From: Prunus persica
Taxonomy: Eukaryota > Streptophyta > Magnoliopsida > Rosales > Rosaceae
Assembly (NCBI RefSeq): GCF_000346465.2
Contig: NC_034016.1
Span: 17,554,563-17,618,562, forward strand
Length of the DNA stretch: 64,000 nt
Reading direction: 5' to 3'
Below the pieces are notes generated by a model. It was not told the DNA's origin. It did no database searches and was given only the letters and a program-made list of their open reading frames with translations. Shown in pieces: positions 32,405 through 43,800 of the stretch (within the stretch, counting starts at the first letter, position 1; each line of letters starts with the position of its first letter). The position numbers and the translations under genes are program-made.

Positions 32405-33300
32405 TCAACAGTTTTATCAAATGGTGGAGACTCAGTTTCATGCCAGAATTCAGGTTCTTCGTTCTGACAATGGCAGAGAATTTCTCAACTATGATCTTAA
32501 TCAGTTCTTACAAGATCATGGCATCATACATCAGCGCTCATGCCCTTACACTCCCCAACAGAATGGGGTTGCTGAAAGAAAGAACATACACTTATTGGAA
32601 GTTGTTCGTGCATCTCTCTTTGGTGCCAATATGCCACGATCCTTTTGGGGCGAATCCGTCGTCTCTACAACATACCTTATCAATCGGATTCCCTCTAGTA
32701 TCCTCAATTTCCAAACACCACTTCAAACACTTCACCACCATATCCAAACACCTCCCACCCCAAAACCTGGAACCCCGGATTTTTGGCTGTGTTGTATTTG
32801 TCCACTTACATGATCACCAACAAAGCAAATTGGATCCCCGAGCAGAAATATGTGTTTTCATTGGCTATGCACCTCATTAGAAAGGATACCGGTGTTATCA
32901 TCCTTCTAGTCATAAAGTCTTTACCACCATAGATGTTGTGTTTAGGGAACATGACTTATATTTTTCAACAGCCTAGGAGGAGAATCGAAAATCCACCACT
33001 GCTCCAATTCTCGATTTTTTTCCCCAGGACGTCACTCTGCATCAAAATAATCGGTCGCCAGTGGAAAGCAACCAATCACCCCCCTTAGTTCTTCAACTAC
33101 AGAGAACCTGCTTCAAAACAACTAGTCGCCAGCAGACAACGACCGGTCGCCAGAGGAAAACGATCAATTGTCTCCAAGCTATCAAAATCAGGAGAAGGAA
33201 ATTGAACCGTTTTATGAGATTTTGCCCTCTTCAGCTCCAGTACCACACCAATCACCTGTTGAGGAAGTCATTCAGGTAACATCTTTTCCTGAAACTGATA
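32405..33300 (+). pseudogene. Ty1/Copia integrase fragment
   Basis: The frame reads the second half of the Copia integrase core (RSDNGREF, then HQRSCPYTPQQNGVAERKN), followed after a frameshift near 32740 by the post-integrase segment with VFIGYAPH and a CYHPSS motif. The gag, protease and reverse transcriptase regions are absent. A linker-like stretch runs to about 33300, where block R resumes. It is a dead fragment. Confidence 0.88.
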
Positions 33301-33830
33301 ACACTAATGAATCACTTATTTATTTTTAAAAATCTGCTTTGAAAACTTATTTTCATGAGATGATCATAAGATCCATCAGATGTGATTCAGGTGGATATTA
33401 ATTGCTTATTAGAGGCCAAGAACAATCCAGCCTAGTTATGGCCTACTGATGTCCACTCAGTTCATCATACTCATGTTTTTCTGATTTTTACCTTTGCTTT
33501 ATCCTCTGTGCGTTGGTGATAAGGTGGATCCTGGAAACTAAATTCATTTGGCAACTTGTGAGAACAACTTCTTTCCATAATTTCTAGTACGATTCGATTA
33601 AAAAAATCTTTATCAAGGAAATTAAAATGTATACTACCGATTATAGGAAATGCATATTAAAAATTGAGTATTCAATACTGTAAAAATCCCAATGAAATTG
33701 ATATATTTCTAAATGTTGAACACATGTTCTGTAATATGTTTGAGCAAATGCGTTGTGGCTGCTATATATCTGTGTATCCCAATAGGGAGATTTTGTAACA
33801 CTCGACACCCCCGCGGCTATACTTATTTTT
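33301..33830 (+). repeat. Block R, partial, and spacer
   Basis: Bases 33310-33580 resemble block R. The rest to 33830 is AT-rich with a half tatagccg hairpin near 33813. No gene. Confidence 0.55.
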
Positions 33831-34410
33831 ATTTTTTTTTAAATAGGGATCAAAGCTGCTGCCCGATAACTCCCCATCCCCAAATGAGTTTTCACTCATT
33901 TTTTAGCAGTTTAGCTGTTTTTGCTGGCTTTCTCTAACACCTTTTGTTTCTGGCCTCCTAGCTTTGCGTGTGTTTCTTTTCTTCATGCTTCGTTTGATTG
34001 TTGCTTCTCCTTTTGTTTGTTGCGCTGGTCTGTTTTGGCTGTGTTTATGAAGATCTTTTTACCCCCAAAAAAATTAAAAATAATAAAAAATACTAAATCC
34101 CAAAATCTGTTACGAATGCGGTGGTGGGTGTGGCATCGACAACGCTTCATCAAGTGGTGGTGGTAGGGTTCATCTAGGCTCATAGGTTGTTTTAGGGTTT
34201 TGGTTATATTGGGTTTGTGGGTTTTGTTTGGGCTTATGTTAATTATGGTGATGTGGGCTAATAGTTTTAGTGCGGCTTTTATCCGTGTTAGTTGTGTTTT
34301 TAGCATGTTAATTTGTTGCTCTCTTGGGATTGGTATTTTAGATGTCTTGTTAATGTCTTTGATTGTACCGTTGAAGTTTTATCTCATGAAGTTTTTATTT
34401 GATTAATATA
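33831..34410 (+). mobile_element. LINE 3' end, uninterrupted copy
   Basis: The clearest copy of the LINE 3' region: a start near gctgctgcccgataact, the cttcatgcttcgtttgattg segment, and an end gtttttatttgatta followed by AT repeats. It gives the reference for the insertions at 24049 and 27966. Confidence 0.6.
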
Positions 34411-34415
34411 TATAT

Positions 34416-34601
34416 ACAGTCTCGATCTCTTTGGACCACAGGAGTCCAAGAGATTGTGGTTACCTAGCGTTGGATATTAATCCAATGGTTCAAAAAAAAT
34501 TCTTAAAAGAAGTGCAAGAGTTAGTGAACCGTTGAATTTACATCCAACGGTGAATGACCACAAATCTCTTGGACCCCTATAGTCCAAGAGATCAGGACTG
34601 T
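34416..34601. mobile_element. Palindromic MITE, 186 bp
   Basis: The ends ACAGTCTCGATCTCTTTGG and ccaagagatcaggactgt are inverted, and inner arms with gtccaagagat repeat the pairing. It lies within a TATATA tract, so a TA target duplication is possible but cannot be proved. A decayed relative is at 29813. Confidence 0.7.
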
Positions 34602-34607
34602 ATATAT

Positions 34608-34873
34608 ATATACTTTAAGAGAAAATTCTCACCAACTACTTCTAGTTCGGATAATGTGGATGGTTTGAGTTCGAGAGATGTGGTGGGTAGTTGGAAAGAA
34701 AGTGAGTTGCAAGATGAAAACTTGTCATAGACAATTGTAATATGATTTTTTTTCAATTAATTATGAATTATAATATTATCGTTTCATTTTTATGAGTCCA
34801 TTATTTTGAATATAATTTTTTTAACCTTTAAGATGTTGACCCCCGGAAGGAAAATTTTTGGATCCGTCCCTGG
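34608..34873. mobile_element. hAT-like right-end fragment, copy 2
   Basis: Matches 25107-25379 and ends ttggatccgtccctgg. An OMT 5'-flank scrap follows at 34874-34950. Confidence 0.55.
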
Positions 34874-35560
34874 TATATATAATTTGCAGGAAGAGATTGG
34901 AGTTGAAAGCTTTATATACATAATGTTGTAGAAAATCTGCTGAACATTAGAAATCTGTCATCCTCATTCAATATTGAACAGTCAATTTTGAAGTAGATAA
35001 GAGCAGGGAGTGAAGGTAAATCAACAAGAATCACTTATTTATTGAAAAAATCTGCTTGGAAAACTTATTTTCAAGAGATTATCATAAGATCCATCAGATG
35101 TGATTCAAGTGGAAATTAATTGCATTATAAAAGGCCAAGAACAATCTAGCCTAGTTATGGCCCACTGATATCCACTCAGATCATCATACTCATGCTTTTC
35201 TGATTTTTACCTTTGCTGTGCGTTGATGATAAGGGGATCCTGGAAACTAAATTCATTTGGCAACTTGTGAGAACAACTTCTTTCACGGAAACCCTACTGG
35301 AATTCACATCTATTATCTCAACCACAAACACTCGTTTTCATTTCCTTCAATAATGCCTCTATGGACTTAGCAGTGCGATAAGAAAATCAAATCATTTAGA
35401 AAATTGCATATAAGAAAATAATAAATCAAGTTCATACATGGTCAATGGGAATTCAATTGTTACAAATGGAAAGTGATTCACATATTTTAATCACAGTATT
35501 GCAAGGATTCCAATCTCCTCATTAGTGTCTTTTTTTTTTTTCTTCTTTTTTTTTTTCGGG
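34874..35560 (+). repeat. OMT-flank scrap and block R, U2 duplication copy 2
   Basis: Collinear with 29978-30650, including the loss around ctttgctgtgcgttgatg. No coding sequence. Confidence 0.7.
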
Positions 35561-35619
35561 TGAATAAAAGCAAACTACTCAGAGTGATTTAAACAAACCA
35601 TCCGAGTCTTAGGAACAGC

Positions 35620-35900
35620 CAACAAGTCATCTAAAAGTTGAAACACTACAGACAGGAGCATAATCAAACACACATAGGCCCAGGTTAGCTTATACAATCA
35701 GCCACCCCATTCTTCTCTCTGTAAACATGGAGGACTGAGCAGTTACCAATCTGTTTTGGATAAGGAGAACAGCTGCAGCGGAATCCATTTCAATCACTAG
35801 GTTTACCTTTGTCATTGCAAGCCGCAACCCAAAAGAAAAGCCCCCAAACTTCAGCTTCCAAAATCTGTCCTCTCCCCAGATTCCTAACAAACCCACTGAC
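35620..35900 (-). pseudogene. LINE RNase H-like remnant, copy 2
   Basis: Same remnant as 30690-31010. This copy keeps a short open frame reading FGLRLAMTKVNLVIEMDSAA on the minus strand. Confidence 0.55.
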
Positions 35901-36132
35901 CCAATAGTGTCTTGTCACTAACGAACGACATTGAATTTCCTCCTCATCTAACCGCACCGTAATCCAAAGTCAGCAGTTCTTTTCAGTTCGCGAGGTTAAG
36001 CTTAATTTACATATCTTAATTCAGTGTGTATAGAAACACAGCTTGATTTCTTAGGGTGTCTCGGGTGTTACAAAATACACAATGGCGGGCCTCGCAATTG
36101 CGAAAGACAATTTTAATTTTGAACTGGATTTG

Positions 36133-36328
36133 GTGGGGAGCGCCAGGCCCATGCAATAGTGCAACGCTTGGGCGACACACGAGAGTCCCAATAGCAAGCT
36201 ACTGTGATGGACCCTCCCCCTAAAGAAATTAATTTAATATCGTGTGGACCATTGGCCCACGTATCAGATATTAAACTGATAAGAACAGATACTACACTTG
36301 ATCTTAGCCAAAAGGCCGAGAAAGGTAT
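36133..36328 (-). ncRNA. U2: U2 spliceosomal snRNA, copy 2
   Basis: Starts ATACCTTTCTCGGCC at 36328 and keeps the GTAGTA branch-site element, stem-loop II and an Sm-like ttaatttctttaggggg. Bases differ from copy 1 mostly in the 3' stem-loops (for example gcgctcccc against gcgcacccc). TATA is at 36354-36360 and USE (ATCCCACATCG, minus) at 36394-36404. A 3' box (CAAATCCAGTTCAAAA) follows. It lies 4983 bp from copy 1 in a direct duplication. It is likely functional, and the 3' half is the part to check. Confidence 0.92.
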
Positions 36329-36393
36329 GCTTATTCTTTTCTCTTCTTTCTCCTTTTATAGGGCCATTCACTTCCATGCTTCCTTGGTGAGGC

Positions 36394-36404
36394 CGATGTG
36401 GGAT
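36394..36404 (-). promoter_or_regulatory. USE of U2 copy 2
   Basis: Exact RTCCCACATCG on the minus strand, with TATA at 36354-36360, at the same spacing as in copy 1. Confidence 0.9.
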
Positions 36405-36589
36405 TGTTACAAACAGCTAGAGGGTGCCACGAAAGAAGGCTGAGGGGTAAGGGCTGTAGCTGTGAGTCTGAGATTCGAACTAACAGAGAGCAAAACTGAT
36501 TTGGTTTATACATGCATACATCTGTTAACAATGGTAAAACGTTGGCGACAAAACGAAGATACTCAATTAACAAAGGACTGCTTTTCTCA

Positions 36590-37368
36590 TAAAAGAGAAA
36601 CAAAGGCCGCTTGCGATTTGGGATAAACGTATGGCCAAGGCTTGGTATCTGTGCTAACTATTTATGGTTCCAAATTGCTTAGAAGAAGTTAATCACACTC
36701 ATGCTCTAATTAGACGATAACACAAGTTAAAACACTCTTTAATTGGTGTTCACTCTTCATCTATTATCTAGACTTGAACAAGCCCCATTCATGTTCAACT
36801 GACCCAATTGACACTTTTCATCACACAATGATACAAGCTTCAAGGAGTGGCTTATTTATTAGTCTATCATATAATTCTTCTAAATTATCAAATCTAATCC
36901 TTCCAAGATGTTGATGTTAGTTCAAGTATCGAGGCTGAGCGAGAAAATGAATTAGGATTATCTGATAAGTAAAAAGTTTCATTCTCTTCTATTATAACAA
37001 AATGATTGAAGGCCACATTATCGTTTCAAAAATGACATTAGTTCATGTCTACCAGGAAATCAAATCAAAACAATTGGGCTGTCACTTGTTATACAAAACA
37101 CAATCTATTTGGAGAGAAAATAACAAGAGGCTAGTTTTGGGTTTTTCAATTTTCAATGATAGGAGTTGAACTAAAAATCAATTAGAAAATAACAAGTGGC
37201 TAGTTTTGGGTTTGAATCTTTCAATGCTCATGCAAATTTTCTGGTGACAATGAAATTCTGGTGTTCTTAATTACAAATTTGAAAGTTTTTTTTTTTTGGG
37301 TCAAGAATTGAAAGTCATTTCATGTTCTAATAATTAGTTGAAATTATAATTATGTTGATGAAAGAATG
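36590..37368. other. Duplication fragment and spacer
   Basis: Bases 36590-36850 resemble 26300-26590 (cttggtatctgtgctaacta). Bases 36850-37368 show no gene; a short motif including aacaagtggctagttttggg is duplicated near 37125 and 37190. Confidence 0.55.
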
Positions 37369-37384
37369 CTTGAACTAGGAATTG
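37369..37384 (-). terminator. snRNA 3'-end box of U4
   Basis: The minus strand reads CAATTCCTAGTTCAAG, fitting CA-N3-10-AGTNNAA directly after the RNA. Confidence 0.75.
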
Positions 37385-37538
37385 TAGGGCTTTACCCCGA
37401 AGGGAGCCCTTCCAGAAATTCTCAGAGGCCACGGCTGAACCGAGGCCAGTGAGGGGGTTTGGAAATAGTTTTCAACCAGCAATAGACGCGCCTCGGTTAG
37501 AACCTCATAAGCTGCGTCATTGCCCCAAGCGCAAAGAT
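37385..37538 (-). ncRNA. U4: U4 spliceosomal snRNA
   Basis: The minus strand starts ATCTTTGCGCTTGGGGCAAT (U4/U6 stem II side). It then has the 5' stem-loop with gaggttctaaccgaggc, the stem I region with ctattgctggttgaaaact, the central domain, an Sm site in gagaatttctgg and a terminal ggctcccttcggggt hairpin. A length near 154 nt fits plant U4; the exact 3' end is estimated. It chaperones U6 in the tri-snRNP. TATA (TATAAAAGC) is at 37563-37570 and USE at 37604-37614, with Pol II spacing. It is probably functional, unlike the two deleted copies at 15382 and 26875. Confidence 0.92.
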
Positions 37539-37562
37539 ACTTAAAACTTTGGCTTCGTCTCG

Positions 37563-37570
37563 CTTTTATA
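37563..37570 (-). promoter_or_regulatory. TATA box of U4
   Basis: The minus strand reads CTATAAAAGCG about 25-32 bp upstream of the U4 start. Confidence 0.8.
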
Positions 37571-37603
37571 GACACTAAAGCAACTCAACTTTTATCACTC
37601 TGT

Positions 37604-37614
37604 CGATGTGGGAG
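37604..37614 (-). promoter_or_regulatory. USE of U4
   Basis: The minus strand reads CTCCCACATCG, one base off RTCCCACATCG at the first position. Confidence 0.85.
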
Positions 37615-37823
37615 TTTGTTGGGTTCAAAACAAAGGCTTACTAGACTTGTTAAACCGATTTCCAATTGAGCAAGTTGTCTTTCTCACCTGGGAAAATAAT
37701 CTGTAGCCTCAAATCAACGTAAAAAGGATTCTGTTCAATTTTTATTATGTACAAAAGGGAGTTCAGACATTTACAAGTTGGAAACATTGTTCATCTATGC
37801 AAAACATCCATTCACCAAGCCGG

Positions 37824-37827
<4 letters not shown>

Positions 37828-37855
<28 letters not shown>
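37828..37855 (+). repeat. (CT)n microsatellite
   Basis: About 14 CT units just beyond the IYO stop codon, likely in its 3' UTR. Confidence 0.9.
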
Positions 37856-37859
<4 letters not shown>

Positions 37860-37880
37860 GCGTACGACATGCACACACGC

Positions 37881-40800
37881 TCACAACATTTTGTTCTTTA
37901 AGGAATACCTTAGCTTCTCCACAGCAGCTAAAAGTGAGGAATTTGTTTCACAAGCTTCATTTAGTAACACAAGCCTCTTCTCGATGGCATTCCAAGCTGG
38001 TGATCCATCCTCTTGCTTGATCCTATCTGATGTAGATGGCTTGTTATATTGAATTAGGTTCAACATCATTGCCTGCAATTACATTCCACATTTGGATTAG
38101 ATTTTCTTTCAATTATTGCTTTGTGGAGATAAGGGCCAAGTAGAAGAACTGAAAAAAGGTGGTTGTGATATGAATAGTTATTATGTACTACGTATTTCCA
38201 CAGTATAAACAAAACTAACTTCAAGTTCATATCAAATAATGTATTCTATCCAAATTGATGATGGAGGCAGCCTGGAAGGCAGTCCCCATTGGGCCATAAC
38301 TGTGCAATTAGAACCAATGGTTCAAACTGAGAGTTTAATTCCTTTCGAAGGGGCTGCTTAAATTAAGAGAACTACTTGGTCAACATTACAAAGTGGTTTC
38401 CCTTTCTCTCTGACTGCATTCATTGTATTAGTATACGACACAGTTCATAGCAAAATATCATTTTCAACATAGATGGAGTTGTGTCTGTACAGGAGTTCTT
38501 AGGAGGCATATTTTGTATGATACACATTGCTAGACACAATCTACTCTCTGGACAGATTTACGCACTAAACACGATATACACGAAGAGTTTAACAACTGTG
38601 GAAATTTTTTGCATACCTCATGTTGTTGCTTCAAGGAGAAGTCTAGCAAAAGAGACCTCGAAAGCTTATTCCGAAGCAATAGCTTATCACCTGTGCACGA
38701 ATTAAAAATGAATGCTGAAAGGTGATGGAGAACCAGTGTATATGCAAGTGATCCTCGACTTGCAGCTCTATCGAGGGCACCAGAAGTCCATGACTTCGCG
38801 TAAGCCTCCAAAATACCAAAATCATCCTGCACAAGCACCAGATTTAATACATTTTCATCACCTTGCAGTAAAAAAACCATTTATTTTAAATTGCATTATT
38901 ACTCTCTCACACACAAACATGCACACACCCCCACAATCGCTCAAAACTAAATTAAAGATACTCGAAGCTCATATTGATACAAACAAGTCAATGACTAGTC
39001 AGCAGTACCTCAACAGGTTCGAGGTAACCCTCAGCATCAGTAAAGCAATTCTCTAAAGGTGGCAGAAGTTCAAGAACACGAGAATTAGTTAGTGTATTCC
39101 AGGTAGCAAGGCGCACAGGAGCTTCCACACAACGGTGAAGATAAACTGCAACTTGCCGGCCATAAACCAAATCACCATAAGATATAGCAGAAAACTGCTC
39201 CACAAGAGTTTCAATGAATGTTGAGTAAGTCTCGTGAATCTCTGATTGGAATGCCAGAAACTCCACGTTGTTTTCATTTCTAGGTTCTGTCAATAAGTTG
39301 CACGATGTTGCCTGATGAAGAAAATTCCCATAGAGGTCTTGCAAAGCTTCATAAATAGCTCTACTCCTCTCATCCTCAATGACACCCATTCCAACAAGTA
39401 AGATCATAGATAGAGAATGCAATTTCCAAACTAACGATACAGTTTTAACTGGGGATGGGATGTCATCTGGTAAGAAACTGGACAGTGCTTCAATACCCAA
39501 AAGGAAGAAAAGCCCAGCTTGGGAAACTACAAGAAAATCACCTGGATCCTGAATGAGATCTTGTAAATTGGAAGATTTTTTAAGACCAGCCTGCTTGCTA
39601 TCACAAAGGGTTGAGATTGGACTGAGAAACCAGGAAATGGGTAGTGGCAGCCTCTGGTGAGCCCACTCTACAACTAAAGAAGTGCAATCTTGACTGATCA
39701 TATGTGATGTGTCCAAGTCCTCATATATGGTGTCAAGGGAACCTTTACCATTCTTAAGTAGTTTACTGCCAGATAAATTATTGCCATCACTATCTTTGAG
39801 CTTTTTCTTTACAGATAACCATCTGTTATTGAAATGGGAAGCTAATGTTTCACTGAAGAGTAGGTAATCCTCTTCTTTATACTCCCAATCAAACACTTTA
39901 ACTCCCTTATTCGAGAAAAGAAAACGCCTAATACGGAGATCAAGGTACTTCAGAACTGAGACATCAAGCAAAATATTTATTGCCTTTTTCACATAAGTCA
40001 CTTCTGTAGGTCCTGCAGTTACACATACTCCTAGAGATGAATTAATTGCCAGCATAGTCAAAGTCATTTCTTCTTCGGTGGGGATATCAAAATTGGACAC
40101 ACTCTTCCAAATTTCAAGTAGGTCAATGAGAAATCTTGAATCAGCTTGAGACAACAAAAAAGTAGCAGACCAATATCCTCCACCAGAGGCACCCCAGCCA
40201 ACTCCCACTCCAGGAGCAGGACCACCCCTGCCAAACATCTCAATGGACTGCACAAGGTGCCAGTCTGAAGCAACTAACTTCATAAAAGTATTTTGCACAC
40301 TTCTCAATTCAACCAAACACCCCCCAAGTATACCATCCTTGAGTATTTTCTCTTCTCTTGTTGAAGTGTAATTTTGGAAAGGAGTTTGGACGCCTGTCCT
40401 GGCTAACATTATCAATTTATCAATGCTAACGATAATCCCCACTAACCCCTGTAAGCAACATACAGAAGCTAATGATGTTTCACATGTACCCTGACTTCTC
40501 AAATGACAAAGTTTCTCAATGAAGGAGCCACTTCCATTAGGATCTTTTCCATGTTTTGCATCATTAGTATCTGAAAGGTCCATAAACCCATTTTTAATAA
40601 TTTCTAGTCCAACTTTAGGAACAAACTCTGGAAGCCATGGTACAAGACTACCACTTTCATGCGAGTGGACAGTATCATCTGGGATCACTTTTTCAAGCAC
40701 TCTGGAAAGCATGTGCATGACAGCTGAATACACCCATAACAAGGAAGTCACTGATAAATCTTGGGACACAAGAAGAACACCAACTCCATTTTCCATCTCA

Positions 40801-43800
40801 AATAAATTACATATGCTAGGATCACTCTTCATAACTATCCACTTCAAAGCTATATCAACCATTGGACCAACATGGCTCCAAGACCAGAACTCAGTGTCAT
40901 CACCAGAATACTCAGAGATTTGGTTGCTCAGATTCTTCTGTGAGAACAAACTTGGAAGTCTTCTAGCCAAAGCCTCCAGCACAAGGTAGCCCTCCGTAGT
41001 GATGGATGCAAATTCACTAAGTACATCATTCTCTATAAGCTTTTCAATTATAGGTGGGTTCAGCCATATGCACAAATTGGGGAAAATATCTGAGAAGTAT
41101 GACACACAGTGCCCATGCTGAATGCAAACCTTCCAAAAACGCAGCTGTTCAACCATCAAAGCTGAAGAAAGTTGACAGTTTTCCTTTCCAGATTTTACCC
41201 ATTTGTCAAGGAAGGAAATAGATTGATACAAATGCCATGTCATAGTTTGGAAACTCCCATTCTTTATAAAACCAACACAATTCCTCCCATCAGATTGAGC
41301 CAACACCTTTTATATACACAAAATTAAGGATATGAGTATTAATTTTATCTCGAATTAAATGCAGGTACAATTCCCATCTAATAGTATTAGGAACAAAACC
41401 TATAAAACAACTGGAAATAAAAGTACACAAACTGCCTACCTTTAGAAGTCTAACAGACTTTATTTTAGAAGGCTGGATTTCTACACTCTCTTTTGCAATA
41501 AATCTGCTGACAACTGTTTGGATTAGCCTTTGACAATTCTTGACTGCATTTGCACATTTTGGGGAATGCCTTGCAATAGCTATAAGTAAAGAAATGATGT
41601 ATTCTTCCAAAGCCGCTGTAGGGTCTGACTGAAACCACACAAAACAATACACTTTAAGAGGAAACTGAAGATCATTTTTCCACAAGTTCTTAAAAAGTCC
41701 TTTAATCAACAACTTTTCTAGCAGTATCTTACTATATATATAACACTACTAATTGGTGAATCCGTGTTTGCTCTGTTCTGTAAAAAGAAAATAAAGGACT
41801 AACCTCCAAAAGATAACGAAGCCTTGGAAGGATTCCCATCCGCACCAAACCTGCAGCAAAATCTTGTCCAGCAACCACAACATCATCCTGAATTGTACGT
41901 TTCCCTTCAGTCTCATCATCAATAATTTCCTCATCAAGTGCAAGAATATTAGAAGGCTTAGCATTGTACTTCCAGAATCCACCACGAAGGAAACCAACAG
42001 CAATCTCTGGTTTACTTCTGAATACAGGGGCAGTAAATGTATCCTTATGACGAGTTGCTATTTTCTGAGAGCAGAATACATCAAACTTGAAGTAATTAAA
42101 TACTGATAGATAATTAAAAAAACAAAGATATATATAAGTATAATAGTAGGAAGAAAAGGAAAGAAAAACTCTACCTCTGAGATATCAAAGAAGTTCTCAT
42201 TTACATCATAGCTCAATATGCAGTGAAGAACTTTGGCACAAGCTAGAACTACAGAACTATGGTTATCATCGAGACAAAGCCTACAATTCAGAGGTTAAAT
42301 TGCAAAATTATTAAGTCCAAAAAAAATCAAAGAATCAGAAAATGGTGAAGTATCTCCAAGAAAATAATTATATCCTCAGGTAAACTGTTTTATTCTATCA
42401 AATACTATAATTGGTTGATCATAAATCTAAGTCATCAAATAATTTTTCGAGGGGCATATGACTCTAGCTTGGATATATAGGCAGCAAACAGAGAGAACAC
42501 ACTTAACTTTTTCTCGAGGGGAATATGATGAGTTAACTATAACATGTAAAGATGAAATAACTAGATTATCTTACCTTTTATGATCCAATAAATGAACAGA
42601 AAATTTAGAATAACTCATGTTGAATACATGTAATGAATTTTATGAAACCATTAATCTGGGCAACAATATACCTCCTTGTTATCTAGGTCATGATAATAAA
42701 AGGTACAGAGTATAAATAATCATGTATTATTCTGACGGTACAAGTGTACACGTGGAGCATATATCAAGCTAGAACTGATTCCTAATGATATAAAAAGCAT
42801 TTTTAGAATAGACAATAAAAGAACTTGCTAGTTCAAACTATAATTGTGCATTTATATTTCTTTATCAATGTTTTCTGTGCCTTATCTGGATCCACGGATT
42901 GCTTTATACATGGCAGGTATACTAAGGACATAAAAAATATAAATGGTAGACGATGACACCTGAATCTACTCATTAGTGATGATACTGATAGACATGGTTA
43001 AAGAAAGATCATAACTCAATATTACAAACAGTCAACTCTGTGAAACAACATTGAGGCTTATCGATGTTTGACAGATCAATTGGTATGCAATAACACCACA
43101 AAACAAACTCACTAACAGAAGAGTAAGATTACAAGATAAAGGCAGATAATTCAGGCATGACTGGTTTCAACAAAATTTTGGAATATAAGGATTCAGATAT
43201 AACACACCTGAGAGATAAAATAAGCTCAGGTTCAGGGCCAAGTGCATAAGCCCAAACAGCCTCCCAGTCAATAGATTTCTCAACTTTATTAGCATCTCTT
43301 CTATCAAACTGCACTTGCATTTGATGAATATTCTGTAATGCCTTATCAAGCACAGTTGAAAGGAGATGCAATGACAGGGACCGTTGTCCTGGAATCTGAA
43401 ACCACCAAACAGCATATGGTAAAACAAGATAACAGAAATCAGGAGGAAGAGCTACAAGATTTCGGACATGATATACCAGAGACCCATGAACATAAGATAT
43501 TATCCAAACCGTTATTTCACAACTACAGAAATCAAGAATATAAACTGACCACACTCCTAGTGAGTGACACTGCTTCTTTGATTGTATAGCCAGCAGCACC
43601 AGGATCCCCCTCAGTACGCAGGAAGTCACGCTCAGAAACATTACCTGTAACATGGAAGAAATAATTAACTGAAAGCCTATTGAGGTACATGTTATCTTTT
43701 TAAAAAGTACCATCATTAATGCAGTTGCACTTCCCAGATAGCAAAATTACCGATGCTATTAATTTCATTGTAAAAGAAAATTTACCTACAGAATTAAGTC

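Noticed and set aside
37881..37900. Frame loss at the IYO C-terminus
   Set aside because: Exon 10 keeps phase and ends in a normal stop, and the total length fits the family.
38712..40989. Plus-strand ORFs inside the IYO gene
   Set aside because: Antisense shadows of conserved IYO exons.
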